20,525 nucleotides of DNA, taken from positions 1-20,525 of the forward strand of contig JBFIHG010000041.1 in assembly GCA_041601945.1 (NCBI GenBank), in the 5' to 3' direction. The number at the start of each line of letters is the position of its first letter. The stretch's first letter is position 1. The position numbers and the translations under genes were made by a program. Shown here one piece after another: positions 8,593 through 15,890 of this stretch. This DNA comes from JBFJKD01 sp041601945. GTDB taxonomy: Bacteria; Pseudomonadota; Gammaproteobacteria; Pseudomonadales; Porticoccaceae. The notes under the pieces are model-generated. The model was not told where the DNA came from. It did not search any database and worked only from the letters and a program-made list of their open reading frames with translations.

Positions 8593-9279
8593 CTACTCGG
8601 CGCTGCGCTGTCGCAGCTGTTGCAAACGCTCGCGCAATTGCGTTGCACGCTGATTATTCTGCTCACTGGAGCCACCGTCCCCAGTACCGGGTGGCGTTAC
8701 TTCCTGATTCGCCACATTGTCCCCTCGCACACGGCGCGACGCAACACGCGGCGTAGTTGCAGCCGCATCGGTCTTTTCCGGGTAGCGCAGGGTTTCCAAC
8801 GCCCCGCCGCGCTTGAGCACAACGCTATCTGCCGCCACCGCGTGCAGACTGACATCGTCGGCGATTTCGTCCCCGATGCGATAAAATCCCGATTCACCAC
8901 GCGCCTGTGCAATCACCGCGCCCGCCAGACGTTCGCCATTACTGGCAAAAATACCGTGCAATTGCAGGTCGAGACGCGTATCCGGGATGGTTTCTATGGT
9001 CGCCGTACTAGCCGCAGTGCCAGTCGCGCCGCCCATCATATTCAAAGCGATGATCGCCGCAAGATCCAGTGTATCGCTATCCGCGCCGGTGTTGACCCCC
9101 ACCTCCACACCCAACGGGTCCACGCCGCCCGCCAGGATACGACTATCAACATAACCCTGTATCCCAAGCAGCGATAGCCCGACGCACAAAGCGAGCAGTA
9201 ACACTTTGGGACCAGATTCGCCAATCAGCATATTATTAGTTTTCTGTCCACCAACCCTGTTAATACCGACCCACTCCAT
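8593..9279 (-). CDS. gspC: Type II secretion inner-membrane linker GspC, PDZ-less form
   Basis: 228 residues from the ATG at 9279; the frame is open further, to a TTG at 9321, and an ATG at 9231 is also possible, so the start is uncertain. GspC spans the inner membrane once and links the platform to the secretin through its homology region (HR). Here a short cytoplasmic tail precedes a membrane helix (about 26-40, KVLLLALCVGLSLLGIQGY). A linker and then an HR-like domain follow (about 101-167, TRLDLQLHGIFASNGERLAG...FYRIGDEI). No PDZ domain follows. The tail is instead Arg/Gln-rich and could form a short helix (ATQLRERLQQLRQRSAE). Some families, for example Pseudomonas XcpP, also lack PDZ. 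It is first in the operon, so the promoter should lie in 9280-9738. Confidence 0.88.
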   Translation of the reverse strand: MEWVGINRVGGQKTNNMLIGESGPKVLLLALCVGLSLLGIQGYVDSRILAGGVDPLGVEVGVNTGADSDTLDLAAIIALNMMGGATGTAASTATIETIPDTRLDLQLHGIFASNGERLAGAVIAQARGESGFYRIGDEIADDVSLHAVAADSVVLKRGGALETLRYPEKTDAAATTPRVASRRVRGDNVANQEVTPPGTGDGGSSEQNNQRATQLRERLQQLRQRSAE

Positions 9280-9738
9280 ATGATCCAATTCCACTGCGCA
9301 CCCGGTGTGCAGGACTGCCAATTTTGCCCACTAACGCCCCAGGACTCAACAGGAATTCGCAGCATTTCTGCCAGTTAATCTGGACACGAGTCTTCCTCCG
9401 CGCTCGAAACCAGACTCAACTTCAGGCAGAAAAATCCCGTCCGCCGTGTCCCGACTTGATTGTGATCCCAACTCCAATCCGTTATTGTCAGGTGCGCTTC
9501 CCCGTCCAGCTGAAGCCAGTGCCGGTGTCACCCGCACGGTATAAAAAAACCAGAATCAAATGGACGCGATCATCGAAGATCGACACCAGACAAGCACAGG
9601 TCACCTTTCACCGCGCGATTCGCGATCCAGAGCACTGTAACGCTGAATGGATTTTACCGTTTTTTAACTTCCAGCGTGCTAATGCGCTCTGGACACCACG
9701 CTTGCATAACCACGAAATAACAACCGGAGACGCCGAGC
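9280..9738. other. Divergent intergenic region between gspC and the MHYT gene
   Basis: About 460 bp between the gspC ATG and the MHYT ATG. It should hold the gsp operon promoter on the minus strand and the MHYT promoter on the plus strand. I could not pick a convincing -35/-10 pair for either. Small open frames here look like chance: they have no family motifs or ribosome sites. The MHYT-proximal part contains the inverted repeat listed separately and an A/T-rich stretch (attttaccgttttttaa) between its arms. The ribosome site for the MHYT gene (CCGGAGA) is at the right end. Confidence 0.6.
9627..9692. repeat. Bipartite imperfect inverted repeat upstream of the MHYT gene
   Basis: The left arm is CCAGAGC (9627-9633), then 7 bases, then CGCTG (9641-9645). 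The right arm is CAGCG (9672-9676), then 9 bases, then GCTCTGG (9686-9692). Outer and inner blocks pair in the correct order, with a 26-bp A/T-rich centre. It could fold as an interrupted hairpin in a leader transcript or serve as a dimer operator. It lies 46 bp before the MHYT start codon. Arms read directly from the sequence; function unknown. Confidence 0.5.
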
Positions 9739-10461
9739 ATGATCGCATCCGAATACGATACCTTGCTGGTAGTTCTGTCCTATATCATCTCCGTCATCGG
9801 TTCCTTTACAGCCCTTGAACTGGCTACCAACATACGCGGTGCCACCACACCCCTGGGGAAATTCGGCTGGTTGACGGCTGCTGCACTCGCCATTGGCGGC
9901 GGCGCTATCTGGGCCATGCACTTTGTCGGCATGCTGGCTTATATCCTGCCAATCCCCGTTTCCTACGACGTCGCATTGACCGTACTTTCCCTGGTTATCG
10001 CCGTGGTGGCGTGTGCAGCAGGGCTTTCCCTGCTTAGCGCTAAAACCGCCGGCATAGTAAAACTATTGAGCGCCGGGACGATTACCGGGCTGGGGGTAGC
10101 GGGCATGCACTATACCGGCATGGCTGCGATGATTATGCCCGCATCTATTTCCTACAATATGCCTCTGGTGTACGCGTCAATCGCCGTTGCCATCGCCGCA
10201 GCAACCGTTGCCTTGTGGCTGGCGTTCAATCTGCGTGGCTTTCTGCAACGGGTTGGCAGTGCCTGTGTCATGGGGCTGGCCGTGTGCGGTATGCACTACA
10301 CGGGGATGGCCGCAGTGACCATGGCGCACCAGACCATGGAAGTTAGTGGCGTCGTCATGAGCAACCAGACCCTGGCGTTTTACACATTTGTATCGGTGGC
10401 CGTCATTATGGTGTTATTGACCGTAGTCAGCCTGTTTAAATCGGTATCCGAACCAGTTTAG
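9739..10461 (+). CDS. Stand-alone MHYT-domain integral membrane protein
   Basis: 240 residues; ATG with CCGGAGA upstream. The MHYT domain is a seven-helix inner-membrane sensor, usually fused to GGDEF/EAL or other signalling output, and proposed to bind a metal and sense O2, CO or NO. Three copies of the signature are present: MHFVGM (60-65), MHYTGM (123-128) and MHYTGM (185-190). Each sits at a helix end as expected, and SYD/SYN segments are also seen. No output domain follows: the protein stops after the seventh helix (FYTFVSVAVIMVLLTVVSLFK). Whether it works alone or with a separate partner cannot be told; neither neighbour encodes an obvious cyclic-di-GMP enzyme. The family call is strong; the ligand and role are not established. 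Confidence 0.93.
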   Translation: MIASEYDTLLVVLSYIISVIGSFTALELATNIRGATTPLGKFGWLTAAALAIGGGAIWAMHFVGMLAYILPIPVSYDVALTVLSLVIAVVACAAGLSLLSAKTAGIVKLLSAGTITGLGVAGMHYTGMAAMIMPASISYNMPLVYASIAVAIAAATVALWLAFNLRGFLQRVGSACVMGLAVCGMHYTGMAAVTMAHQTMEVSGVVMSNQTLAFYTFVSVAVIMVLLTVVSLFKSVSEPV

Positions 10462-10559
10462 TGGTCGGGCAAACCATGCGCTGCCTGCGGTAACTGGGCA
10501 CCGATGGTTCAGTTCCGAATACGGCTGGTTTCTACCGGTGATAGCGCTAAACTGCAGCT

Positions 10560-12035
10560 ATGGAAACCAACCTTCAGCTCGACCAGAACCGGTGCAGCAA
10601 AGCGCGCCTGGCCCGGGATGCCCGATTTGACGGCCTGTTTTTCGTCGGCGTAAAAACCACCGGAATTTTTTGTCGGCCCGTGTGCCCCGCCACGCCGCCC
10701 AAAGAACGCAACGTACAATACTTTTCCACCGCCCTCGGCGCGCTACAAGCTGGGTTGCGGCCATGCCTGCGCTGTCGCCCGGAAGCCGCACCGGGCTCGC
10801 CAGCGTGGCGGGGTGTGCAAACGACTCTCACTCGCGCGGTGCGCATGATCGATAACGGCGAGTGGCGCGAGCAATCGCTGCCGGAATTTGCCGAGCGACT
10901 CGGAGTCAGCGACCGCTATCTACGCCGCTTGTTCACCCAGCAACTCGGTATTGCGCCGCTGCAATACGCCAATTTTCGCCGCGTATTATTTGCCAAACAA
11001 TTGCTGCAACAGACCGCGTTACCGGTTACTGAAGTGGCATATATCGCCGGGTTTGGCAGTGCGCGACGCTTTAACAGTGTGTTTTCACAGCTCCTCGGCT
11101 TAAATCCGCGACAACTACGCAGCACCCAGCCGGCCAGGGCGCCCCTCGACAACGGTCTCTGCGTATTACTCAGTTACCGTCCTCCTTACGCCTGGCCCAC
11201 GCTGCGCGATTTTTACCGCGCCCGGCATATTGCTGGCCTGGAAGTAGTAACCGACCACAGTTACAGCCGCAGCTTTACCCTCGGCACCTGCAATGGGGTG
11301 TTCACCGCAGTTCATAATCCGGAAAAAAATGGTTTCCAGGTGGAACTGTCCCTGTCCGACCCGCGCCACACACTGCCCGTTATTCAGCGCATTCGCCGCC
11401 TGCTGGATCTCGACGCAGATGCTGGCGTGATTTCCAGTCACCTGGCGAAACACCCACTGCTTGCCCCACTCGACAGTACGGGCATTAGACTGCCGGGATT
11501 GTGGTCGCCGTTTGAAGCGGGGGTCAGGGCCATCCTCGGCCAACAGGTGTCGGTCAAGGCCGCCCATAATCTAGTATCGCGACTTGTGACAGAATTGGGT
11601 GCGCCGGTTGGCGCAGCTATTGGTCTCCGACAGGTCGATCGGCCCCATCTGCTGTTTCCCACGCCAACGGCCGTCGCCAATTCTACGTTGGCGTTTCTGG
11701 CTATGCCGGATAAACGCCGTCAGGCGCTACGCGGGCTCGCGAAGTTGGTCGCGCAACAATCGGCTGCGGACGAGCCTCAGAGTTACCACAACCATCCCTA
11801 TGAGGATTGGCTGGCCATTCCCGGTATCGGCCCCTGGACCGTGCAGTACACTGCATTTCGCACGAGCCATCCGGACATTTTTCTGGCTGGCGATCTCGGT
11901 GTAAAAAATGCCGTGCGCAAACTGACTGCCGCATCTGGTGACACGACCGAACTCGACGCGACTGCGGTCAGCCCCTGGGGCAGCTATGCCACACTGTTGC
12001 TGTGGCAAAGCCTTGCGGTGGCAGACAAATCTTGA
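10560..12035 (+). CDS. alkA: Ada-type methyl sensor / AraC regulator / AlkA 3-methyladenine DNA glycosylase fusion
   Basis: 491 residues in three parts. Residues 1-80 are the Ada zinc domain that takes methyl groups from DNA phosphotriesters, with ligands C38, C42, C69 and C72 in FCRPVCPA and LRCRP; C38 is the expected acceptor. Residues 85-185 are an AraC-type double helix-turn-helix (LGVSDRYLRRLFTQQLG; VAYIAGFGSARRFNSVF). From about 200 to the end is AlkA: the N-terminal beta domain, then helix-hairpin-helix IPGIGPWTVQY (420-430) and a likely catalytic Asp445 in FLAGDLGVKNA. The protein should therefore sense methylation, activate transcription, and excise N3-alkylpurines. It lacks the O6-methylguanine transferase domain of E. 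coli Ada; that activity is encoded next door by ogt, 74 bp downstream. Start ATG 10560 has only a weak ribosome site. Confidence 0.95.
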   Translation: METNLQLDQNRCSKARLARDARFDGLFFVGVKTTGIFCRPVCPATPPKERNVQYFSTALGALQAGLRPCLRCRPEAAPGSPAWRGVQTTLTRAVRMIDNGEWREQSLPEFAERLGVSDRYLRRLFTQQLGIAPLQYANFRRVLFAKQLLQQTALPVTEVAYIAGFGSARRFNSVFSQLLGLNPRQLRSTQPARAPLDNGLCVLLSYRPPYAWPTLRDFYRARHIAGLEVVTDHSYSRSFTLGTCNGVFTAVHNPEKNGFQVELSLSDPRHTLPVIQRIRRLLDLDADAGVISSHLAKHPLLAPLDSTGIRLPGLWSPFEAGVRAILGQQVSVKAAHNLVSRLVTELGAPVGAAIGLRQVDRPHLLFPTPTAVANSTLAFLAMPDKRRQALRGLAKLVAQQSAADEPQSYHNHPYEDWLAIPGIGPWTVQYTAFRTSHPDIFLAGDLGVKNAVRKLTAASGDTTELDATAVSPWGSYATLLLWQSLAVADKS

Positions 12036-12090
12036 CGCTGGAAACTAAATTTTGACGCCGTAAACTAAATCTTCACGCTGGAAACTATTA
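12031..12090 (+). repeat. Three tandem 20-bp repeats between alkA and ogt
   Basis: Units are 12031-12050 (CTTGACGCTGGAAACTAAAT), 12051-12070 (17 of 20 identical to the first) and 12071-12090 (16 of 20). The alkA stop codon is inside unit 1, and the array ends 19 bp before the ogt ATG, leaving the ogt ribosome site (CGGAGA) untouched. Units 1 and 2 carry TTGACG, close to a -35 hexamer, but I see no well-spaced -10. It may be a replication-slippage tract, a binding array, or a spacer. Confidence 0.8.
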
Positions 12091-12109
12091 CCGACAACGG
12101 AGAATCGAT

Positions 12110-12625
12110 ATGTCACTCAACCAGCAAACGCCGGAATTTTTTTACGCATATATGGACAGCCCCATCGGACGCCTGACCCTTGTCGCCACTGAACAAGGGT
12201 TGACCGAAATCCGCTTTCCCAACCAGCACACAACCCGGCCGGCAGCATCGCCATCTGCCCACAACAGCAAAAAACATGGTCCGCACTGTATCGAACAGGC
12301 ACTGGCCCAACTGAGTGCGTATTTCGCCGGAAAACTGACCGTCTTTGACCTGACACTGGCGCCACGGGGCACGGATTTTCAGCAAACCGTGTGGACACAA
12401 TTACGCGCTATACCCTATGGCGCCACCGCCAGCTACGGGGCGATCGCAGCCGCCATCGGCAAACCCACTGCGGCGCGGGCCGTGGGTATGGCCAACAGTA
12501 AAAACCCACTGCCCATTGTCGTGCCCTGTCACCGCATTATCGGCAGCAACGGCGCCCTGACCGGCTTTGCCGGAGGGCTCGACACCAAGCGCTGGTTGTT
12601 GGCCCACGAACTACCCACCCCCTGA
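12110..12625 (+). CDS. ogt: Methylated-DNA--[protein]-cysteine S-methyltransferase (Ogt type)
   Basis: 171 residues, a normal length for Ogt; ATG preceded by CGGAGA. It transfers the methyl group of O6-methylguanine (and O4-methylthymine) in DNA to its own cysteine in a single suicidal turnover. The acceptor motif VVPCHRIIG puts the reactive residue at Cys140. The DNA-binding helix-turn-helix and arginine finger are seen in TDFQQTVWTQLRAIPYGATASYGAIA and GKPTAARAVGMA. The N-terminal part (MDSPIGRLTLVATEQGLTEIRF) is the typical non-catalytic domain. It follows the Ada-AlkA fusion in the same direction, so the pair together covers the activities of the classical adaptive response, with the O6 activity on its own polypeptide. 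Co-transcription is likely but the 74-bp gap leaves room for a separate promoter. Confidence 0.95.
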   Translation: MSLNQQTPEFFYAYMDSPIGRLTLVATEQGLTEIRFPNQHTTRPAASPSAHNSKKHGPHCIEQALAQLSAYFAGKLTVFDLTLAPRGTDFQQTVWTQLRAIPYGATASYGAIAAAIGKPTAARAVGMANSKNPLPIVVPCHRIIGSNGALTGFAGGLDTKRWLLAHELPTP

Positions 12626-12748
12626 CGCTCGCGGCGTTGGAACACCTCATCGCCATTCGTAGCGGAACACCGGTACGTTATAATGCCGCCCGTTTTTATA
12701 CGCTCGAAAAACTCGCTTAGCCAACCAGGAACCATCAGCACAATCAAG

Positions 12749-12782
12749 TTGTAACATTGTTGTAACAAAGCGAACCGATACT
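12749..12782 (+). promoter_or_regulatory. Pho-box-like direct repeat with -10 element upstream of the porin
   Basis: Two head-to-tail 11-bp units, TTGTAACATTG (12749-12759) and TTGTAACAAAG (12760-12770), share a perfect TTGTAACA core. The layout of a 7-bp core plus 4 A/T-leaning bases repeated at 11 bp is that of PhoB sites (consensus near CTGTCAT). GATACT (12777-12782, four of six to TATAAT) begins 10 bases after the second 7-bp core, the spacing seen in PhoB-activated promoters that lack a good -35. The porin ATG is 60 bp further on. Regulation by PhoB is inferred. A separate TATAAT at 12679-12684 has no convincing -35. Confidence 0.55.
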
Positions 12783-12841
12783 GAGGCTTCGGTAACACGC
12801 GGGCTATCGCCCCAACCTTCGACCCCAAGAGGATGTAGTGT

Positions 12842-14113
12842 ATGAAACAGATATTAACCAGCTCTGCCGTAACCACCTTGATCTCGCGGGGCATACCAGG
12901 AGCCCTGCTCGCCAGCCTGATGTTGATGACCTCCAGCGCGTTTGCCGCAGTGGACGACGCCACGGTGCAACGGCTGATTCAAAAAGTGGAAGCGTTGACC
13001 GCGCGAGTCAGTCAACTGGAGCAAAGCGATGTGGAACTGCGCGAACGCAACGCTGAGTTAGCAAAAGCCGCCAGCCTGCCCACCGCTGCCAACGAAAAAC
13101 TGGCCTGGGCCGAACGCATTCAGGTTAACGGAGATTTCCGCTACCGCTACGAAAATATCGACGACGCGGACAACGACAAGGACCGCAATCGTTCCCGTAT
13201 GCGGGCGCGTATCGAAGCTCAGGCGCAGGTCAACGAAGACTGGAAAGTAGGTTTTGGGCTGGCCTCCGGCAGCGACGACCCGGTTTCCAGCAATCAGACC
13301 TTCGGCAACGGTGGCAGCTCCAAGGGCATCAATCTGGACCTGGCCTACTTCGACTGGAGCGGTCTTGCCAATACCCATGTGCTCGGCGGCAAATTCAAAA
13401 CACCGTTCTACAAACCTGGCGGACACGCCCTGTTGTGGGATGACGACTACCGCCCCGAAGGCCTCGCGGCCAATTACGCCAACGGCGCATTCTTCGCCAA
13501 CGGTGCCTTTCTGTATCTGGAGAGCGACGACAGAGCCGGCAAGCAGAACGCTGAGAGTATCTGGGGTACGCAGATCGGCCTGAACACCGCCCTGACCGAT
13601 ACCACCCGCCTGATCGTGGGGCTCGGCTACTACGATATTCCAGTAGCAGGCGGTAAACCGTTCTATTCCAGTAGTTCGTTCGGCAACACCCTAGTCGCGG
13701 ACGGCCCCGATATGGTCTACCAGAACAACTACGAAGAGCTGGAAGCATTCGCCGAACTGACGTTCACCCTCGGTGGACTGCCGGCCATTGTGTTTGCCGA
13801 CTGGGTACAGAATCAGGACGCCAGCAACAACGACACCGGCTGGGCAGCGGGCGCCACCCTGGGCAAGGCCAAAAACCGCGGCAGTTGGGAACTCGGCTAC
13901 GCCTATCAGGACCTGGAAGCGGATGCGGTCTTTGGTCTGATCACCGATTCGGACTTCGCCGATGGCGGCACCAACAACAAGGGCCATTTACTCAAAGCCG
14001 CTTACGCCCTCGACAATAACGTATCTCTGGGGCTGACCTACTTTATTAACGAAAAAGGCGATCTGGAAACCGACTACGACCGCCTGCAAATGGATCTCAA
14101 ATTTAAGTATTAA
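12842..14113 (+). CDS. Putative outer-membrane porin with N-terminal coiled coil
   Basis: 423 residues; ATG with AGAGGAT upstream. A signal peptide (1-35, ending SSAFA) is followed by a heptad-rich segment (about 40-76, VQRLIQKVEALTARVSQLEQ...), as found in trimeric porins whose N-termini form a periplasmic coiled coil. The rest is alternating polar/hydrophobic beta strands with aromatic girdle residues, including IQVNGDFRYRYEN, WKVGFGLASGS, LDLAYFDWSG and WELGYAYQD. It ends in LQMDLKFKY, an aromatic terminal residue expected for outer-membrane insertion. It looks like the 'putative porin' family found in marine Gammaproteobacteria; substrate unknown. If the upstream Pho-box reading is right, an anion or phosphate-related role would make sense. 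No outer-membrane assembly or transport partner gene is adjacent. Confidence 0.85.
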   Translation: MKQILTSSAVTTLISRGIPGALLASLMLMTSSAFAAVDDATVQRLIQKVEALTARVSQLEQSDVELRERNAELAKAASLPTAANEKLAWAERIQVNGDFRYRYENIDDADNDKDRNRSRMRARIEAQAQVNEDWKVGFGLASGSDDPVSSNQTFGNGGSSKGINLDLAYFDWSGLANTHVLGGKFKTPFYKPGGHALLWDDDYRPEGLAANYANGAFFANGAFLYLESDDRAGKQNAESIWGTQIGLNTALTDTTRLIVGLGYYDIPVAGGKPFYSSSSFGNTLVADGPDMVYQNNYEELEAFAELTFTLGGLPAIVFADWVQNQDASNNDTGWAAGATLGKAKNRGSWELGYAYQDLEADAVFGLITDSDFADGGTNNKGHLLKAAYALDNNVSLGLTYFINEKGDLETDYDRLQMDLKFKY

Positions 14114-14276
14114 ATCGCTTCTATGACTGCCCGACCGGACCACCGCTGTGTAGCTGTGGCACCGGCCGAGGCACTGGCAACCCGGTTTCCGAGACGCTGG
14201 CAGATAAGCGCAAATATGCTAACCTGAACGCCACGCTGTAACCTGACATGCTCTAAGCTGAGAGGGTAACCACGCC

Positions 14277-14750
14277 ATGAACCAAGCCGCCGCGAAATCC
14301 ACACCCCTGTCCAACTTCGATACCAGCGCCCTTGAGTGGCTCCATTTCGGCCCCGACCCGCGCTTTGACTACCCCATCGACTATTCCATCGCTATTCTGG
14401 GTGCATCGCCGGAGTCAGGCACCGTCGATTTTCTCAGCCGCTGGGCCCCCAATTCCTACTGCCACTATCACCGTCACCTGGGCAATAGTATGTCGCTGAT
14501 TCTCGAAGGCGAACACCACACCGTTGAAGTGGTCGACGGTGAGTCCATCCACAAAATCCGCACGGCCGGAGACTATGCCAACAAACCCGGCGGCGATGTG
14601 CATATGGAGTTCGCCGGACCCGAAGGCACCCTGGTGTTTTTCAGCATGCAAGCCGTCGACGGCAACATATTCGACGTACTGGGCCGTGGGGACAAACTGC
14701 TGAACACCACCAGCTTCGAAGATTTTGTCGCGGGTAACCTGCCGCGTTAA
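14277..14750 (+). CDS. Small cupin-domain protein, substrate unknown
   Basis: 157 residues; ATG with GAGAGG upstream. A single cupin barrel is suggested by motif 1 (NSYCHYHRH, residues 59-67, then LILEGEHH with E78) and motif 2 (GGDVHMEF with H109). H65 and/or H67, E78 and H109 are plausible ligands for a non-haem metal. Length and layout recall the small ring- or diketone-cleaving cupins, such as 2,4'-dihydroxyacetophenone dioxygenase. I cannot confirm that relation, and a binding or non-enzymatic role is possible. It is followed 131 bp later by the metallo-hydrolase in the same direction, suggesting a shared transcript. No signal peptide is seen, so it is cytoplasmic. Confidence 0.75.
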   Translation: MNQAAAKSTPLSNFDTSALEWLHFGPDPRFDYPIDYSIAILGASPESGTVDFLSRWAPNSYCHYHRHLGNSMSLILEGEHHTVEVVDGESIHKIRTAGDYANKPGGDVHMEFAGPEGTLVFFSMQAVDGNIFDVLGRGDKLLNTTSFEDFVAGNLPR

Positions 14751-14881
14751 ATATTTCGTGGCAGGTGGTATTAATATCTATCGAGCCAGACGCCATCGAT
14801 CGCGCTTTAACAGTGGCACGCCAATCAACAGCGAGTAACCACAAGACAAAAATTAAAGAAAAAAAGAAAGGGGTTTTTACG

Positions 14882-15757
14882 ATGAGCGACCGTTTTTATA
14901 AAGATCTTGCCTGGCAGATCGGCGACGTATCCATCACTCGCCTGGTTGAAGTGGTGATGACGACGCCGATAGGCACGCTGTTTCCCACGGAAGATGTCGC
15001 CGATTTAGCGCCCTGTTCCGCCTGGCTAAAACCCAACTTTATGGACGACGACAACAATATATTTATCAGCATCCATGCCTTTTTAATTCGCGCGGGCGGT
15101 CTTAATATTATTGTCGACACCTGTGCCGGTAACGGCAAAAAACTGCCCCTGTTTGAAGAGTGGAACAATCTCAACACTCCTTTTCTGGAAAACATGACCA
15201 AACTGGGTTTTGCGCCGGAAAGCATCGACCGCGTACTCTGTACCCACCTGCACTTTGATCATGTCGGCTGGAACACCCGCCTGGAAAACGGCTCCTGGAT
15301 TCCCACTTTCCCCAACGCCCGCTATCTGTTCGGCGCGGCGGAATGGGAATACTGGAAAGATGAAGAAGACCCCTACGAAAGCAATGCTCTGGAACACGCG
15401 TTGAAACCGATCTTTGCAGCGCAACTGGTCGATCTGGTGGATGCAAACCATCGCATTAACGACGAAGTCAGCCTCATTCCCACCCCCGGCCACACCCCCG
15501 GCCACGTCAGCATATTGATTCAATCGGCTGGCGAGCAGGCGGTGATAACCGGTGATATGTTTCACCACCCCTGTCAGATGGCCCAACCGGGCTGGATCGA
15601 TATGGCGGACACCGACAGCAGCCTTGCGGAGCAAACGCGCATTGCGTTTATGCAGCGCTTCGGCGATGCCTCAACCACCGTACTCGGCACCCACTTCGCC
15701 ACGCCCACCGCAGGAAAAATCGTGCGCGACGGAGATAATTATCGCTTTGAATCCTGA
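14882..15757 (+). CDS. Metallo-beta-lactamase-fold hydrolase (lactonase/esterase-like)
   Basis: 291 residues from the ATG at 14882, which follows AAAGGGG; the frame is open 39 codons further upstream to 14765, but that part has no ribosome site and looks non-coding. The binuclear zinc signature is complete: HLHFDH (H122, H124, D126, H127), H208 in PGHTPGHVS, D225 in ITGDMFHHP and H271 in LGTHF. It has no signal peptide, which argues against a periplasmic beta-lactamase. The overall shape resembles the AHL-lactonase / methyl parathion hydrolase side of the superfamily, which opens lactones or cleaves esters. It probably shares a transcript with the cupin and ends at the terminator at 15806. 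Given the BVMO on the other side of that terminator, a lactone or ester substrate is a reasonable guess, no more. Confidence 0.88.
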   Translation: MSDRFYKDLAWQIGDVSITRLVEVVMTTPIGTLFPTEDVADLAPCSAWLKPNFMDDDNNIFISIHAFLIRAGGLNIIVDTCAGNGKKLPLFEEWNNLNTPFLENMTKLGFAPESIDRVLCTHLHFDHVGWNTRLENGSWIPTFPNARYLFGAAEWEYWKDEEDPYESNALEHALKPIFAAQLVDLVDANHRINDEVSLIPTPGHTPGHVSILIQSAGEQAVITGDMFHHPCQMAQPGWIDMADTDSSLAEQTRIAFMQRFGDASTTVLGTHFATPTAGKIVRDGDNYRFES

Positions 15758-15805
15758 GTAGATGATCGACGAAGTAATTGCCTGTCGCCGACTAAAATAG
15801 TCCAA

Positions 15806-15835
15806 AAAAAACGAGGCTCGAAGGCCTCGTTTTTT
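15806..15835. terminator. Bidirectional rho-independent terminator
   Basis: Perfect 12-bp inverted repeat: AAAAAACGAGGC (15806-15817) and GCCTCGTTTTTT (15824-15835) around a 6-base loop. The A-tract on one side and T-tract on the other give a terminator on both strands. It lies between the convergent metallo-hydrolase and BVMO genes and should serve both. Confidence 0.93.
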
Positions 15836-15890
15836 ATACCATCAATTCCGGCAAGAAAAATAACTCCTTGCCGCTTACACAGGCTTAAGC

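Noticed and set aside
8569..9177. 202-residue plus-strand open frame opposite gspC
   Set aside because: It lies almost entirely antisense to gspC, whose membrane helix and HR domain and operon position are consistent; the plus frame is Arg/Thr-rich with no motif.
9324..9818. 164-residue plus-strand frame spanning the gspC-MHYT intergenic region
   Set aside because: It runs into the MHYT gene in a different frame, has no ribosome site or recognisable domain, and covers the expected promoters.
10560..12035. Calling this gene ada
   Set aside because: The C-terminal half is an AlkA glycosylase (helix-hairpin-helix plus catalytic Asp), and there is no PCHR methyltransferase motif in it; that motif is in the next gene.
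12529..12963. 144-residue minus-strand frame across the ogt end and porin start
   Set aside because: It crosses the ogt 3' end, the Pho-box region and the porin signal peptide; no motif, no ribosome site.
14120..14170. Possible hairpin after the porin stop (CCGGACCAC ... GTGGCACCGG)
   Set aside because: The arms pair imperfectly and no T-tract follows, so I do not call it a terminator.
14765..14881. Upstream extension of the metallo-hydrolase frame
   Set aside because: The 39 extra codons lack a ribosome site and encode a basic stretch unlike the family; the ATG at 14882 has AAAGGGG in the right place and begins the conserved domain.
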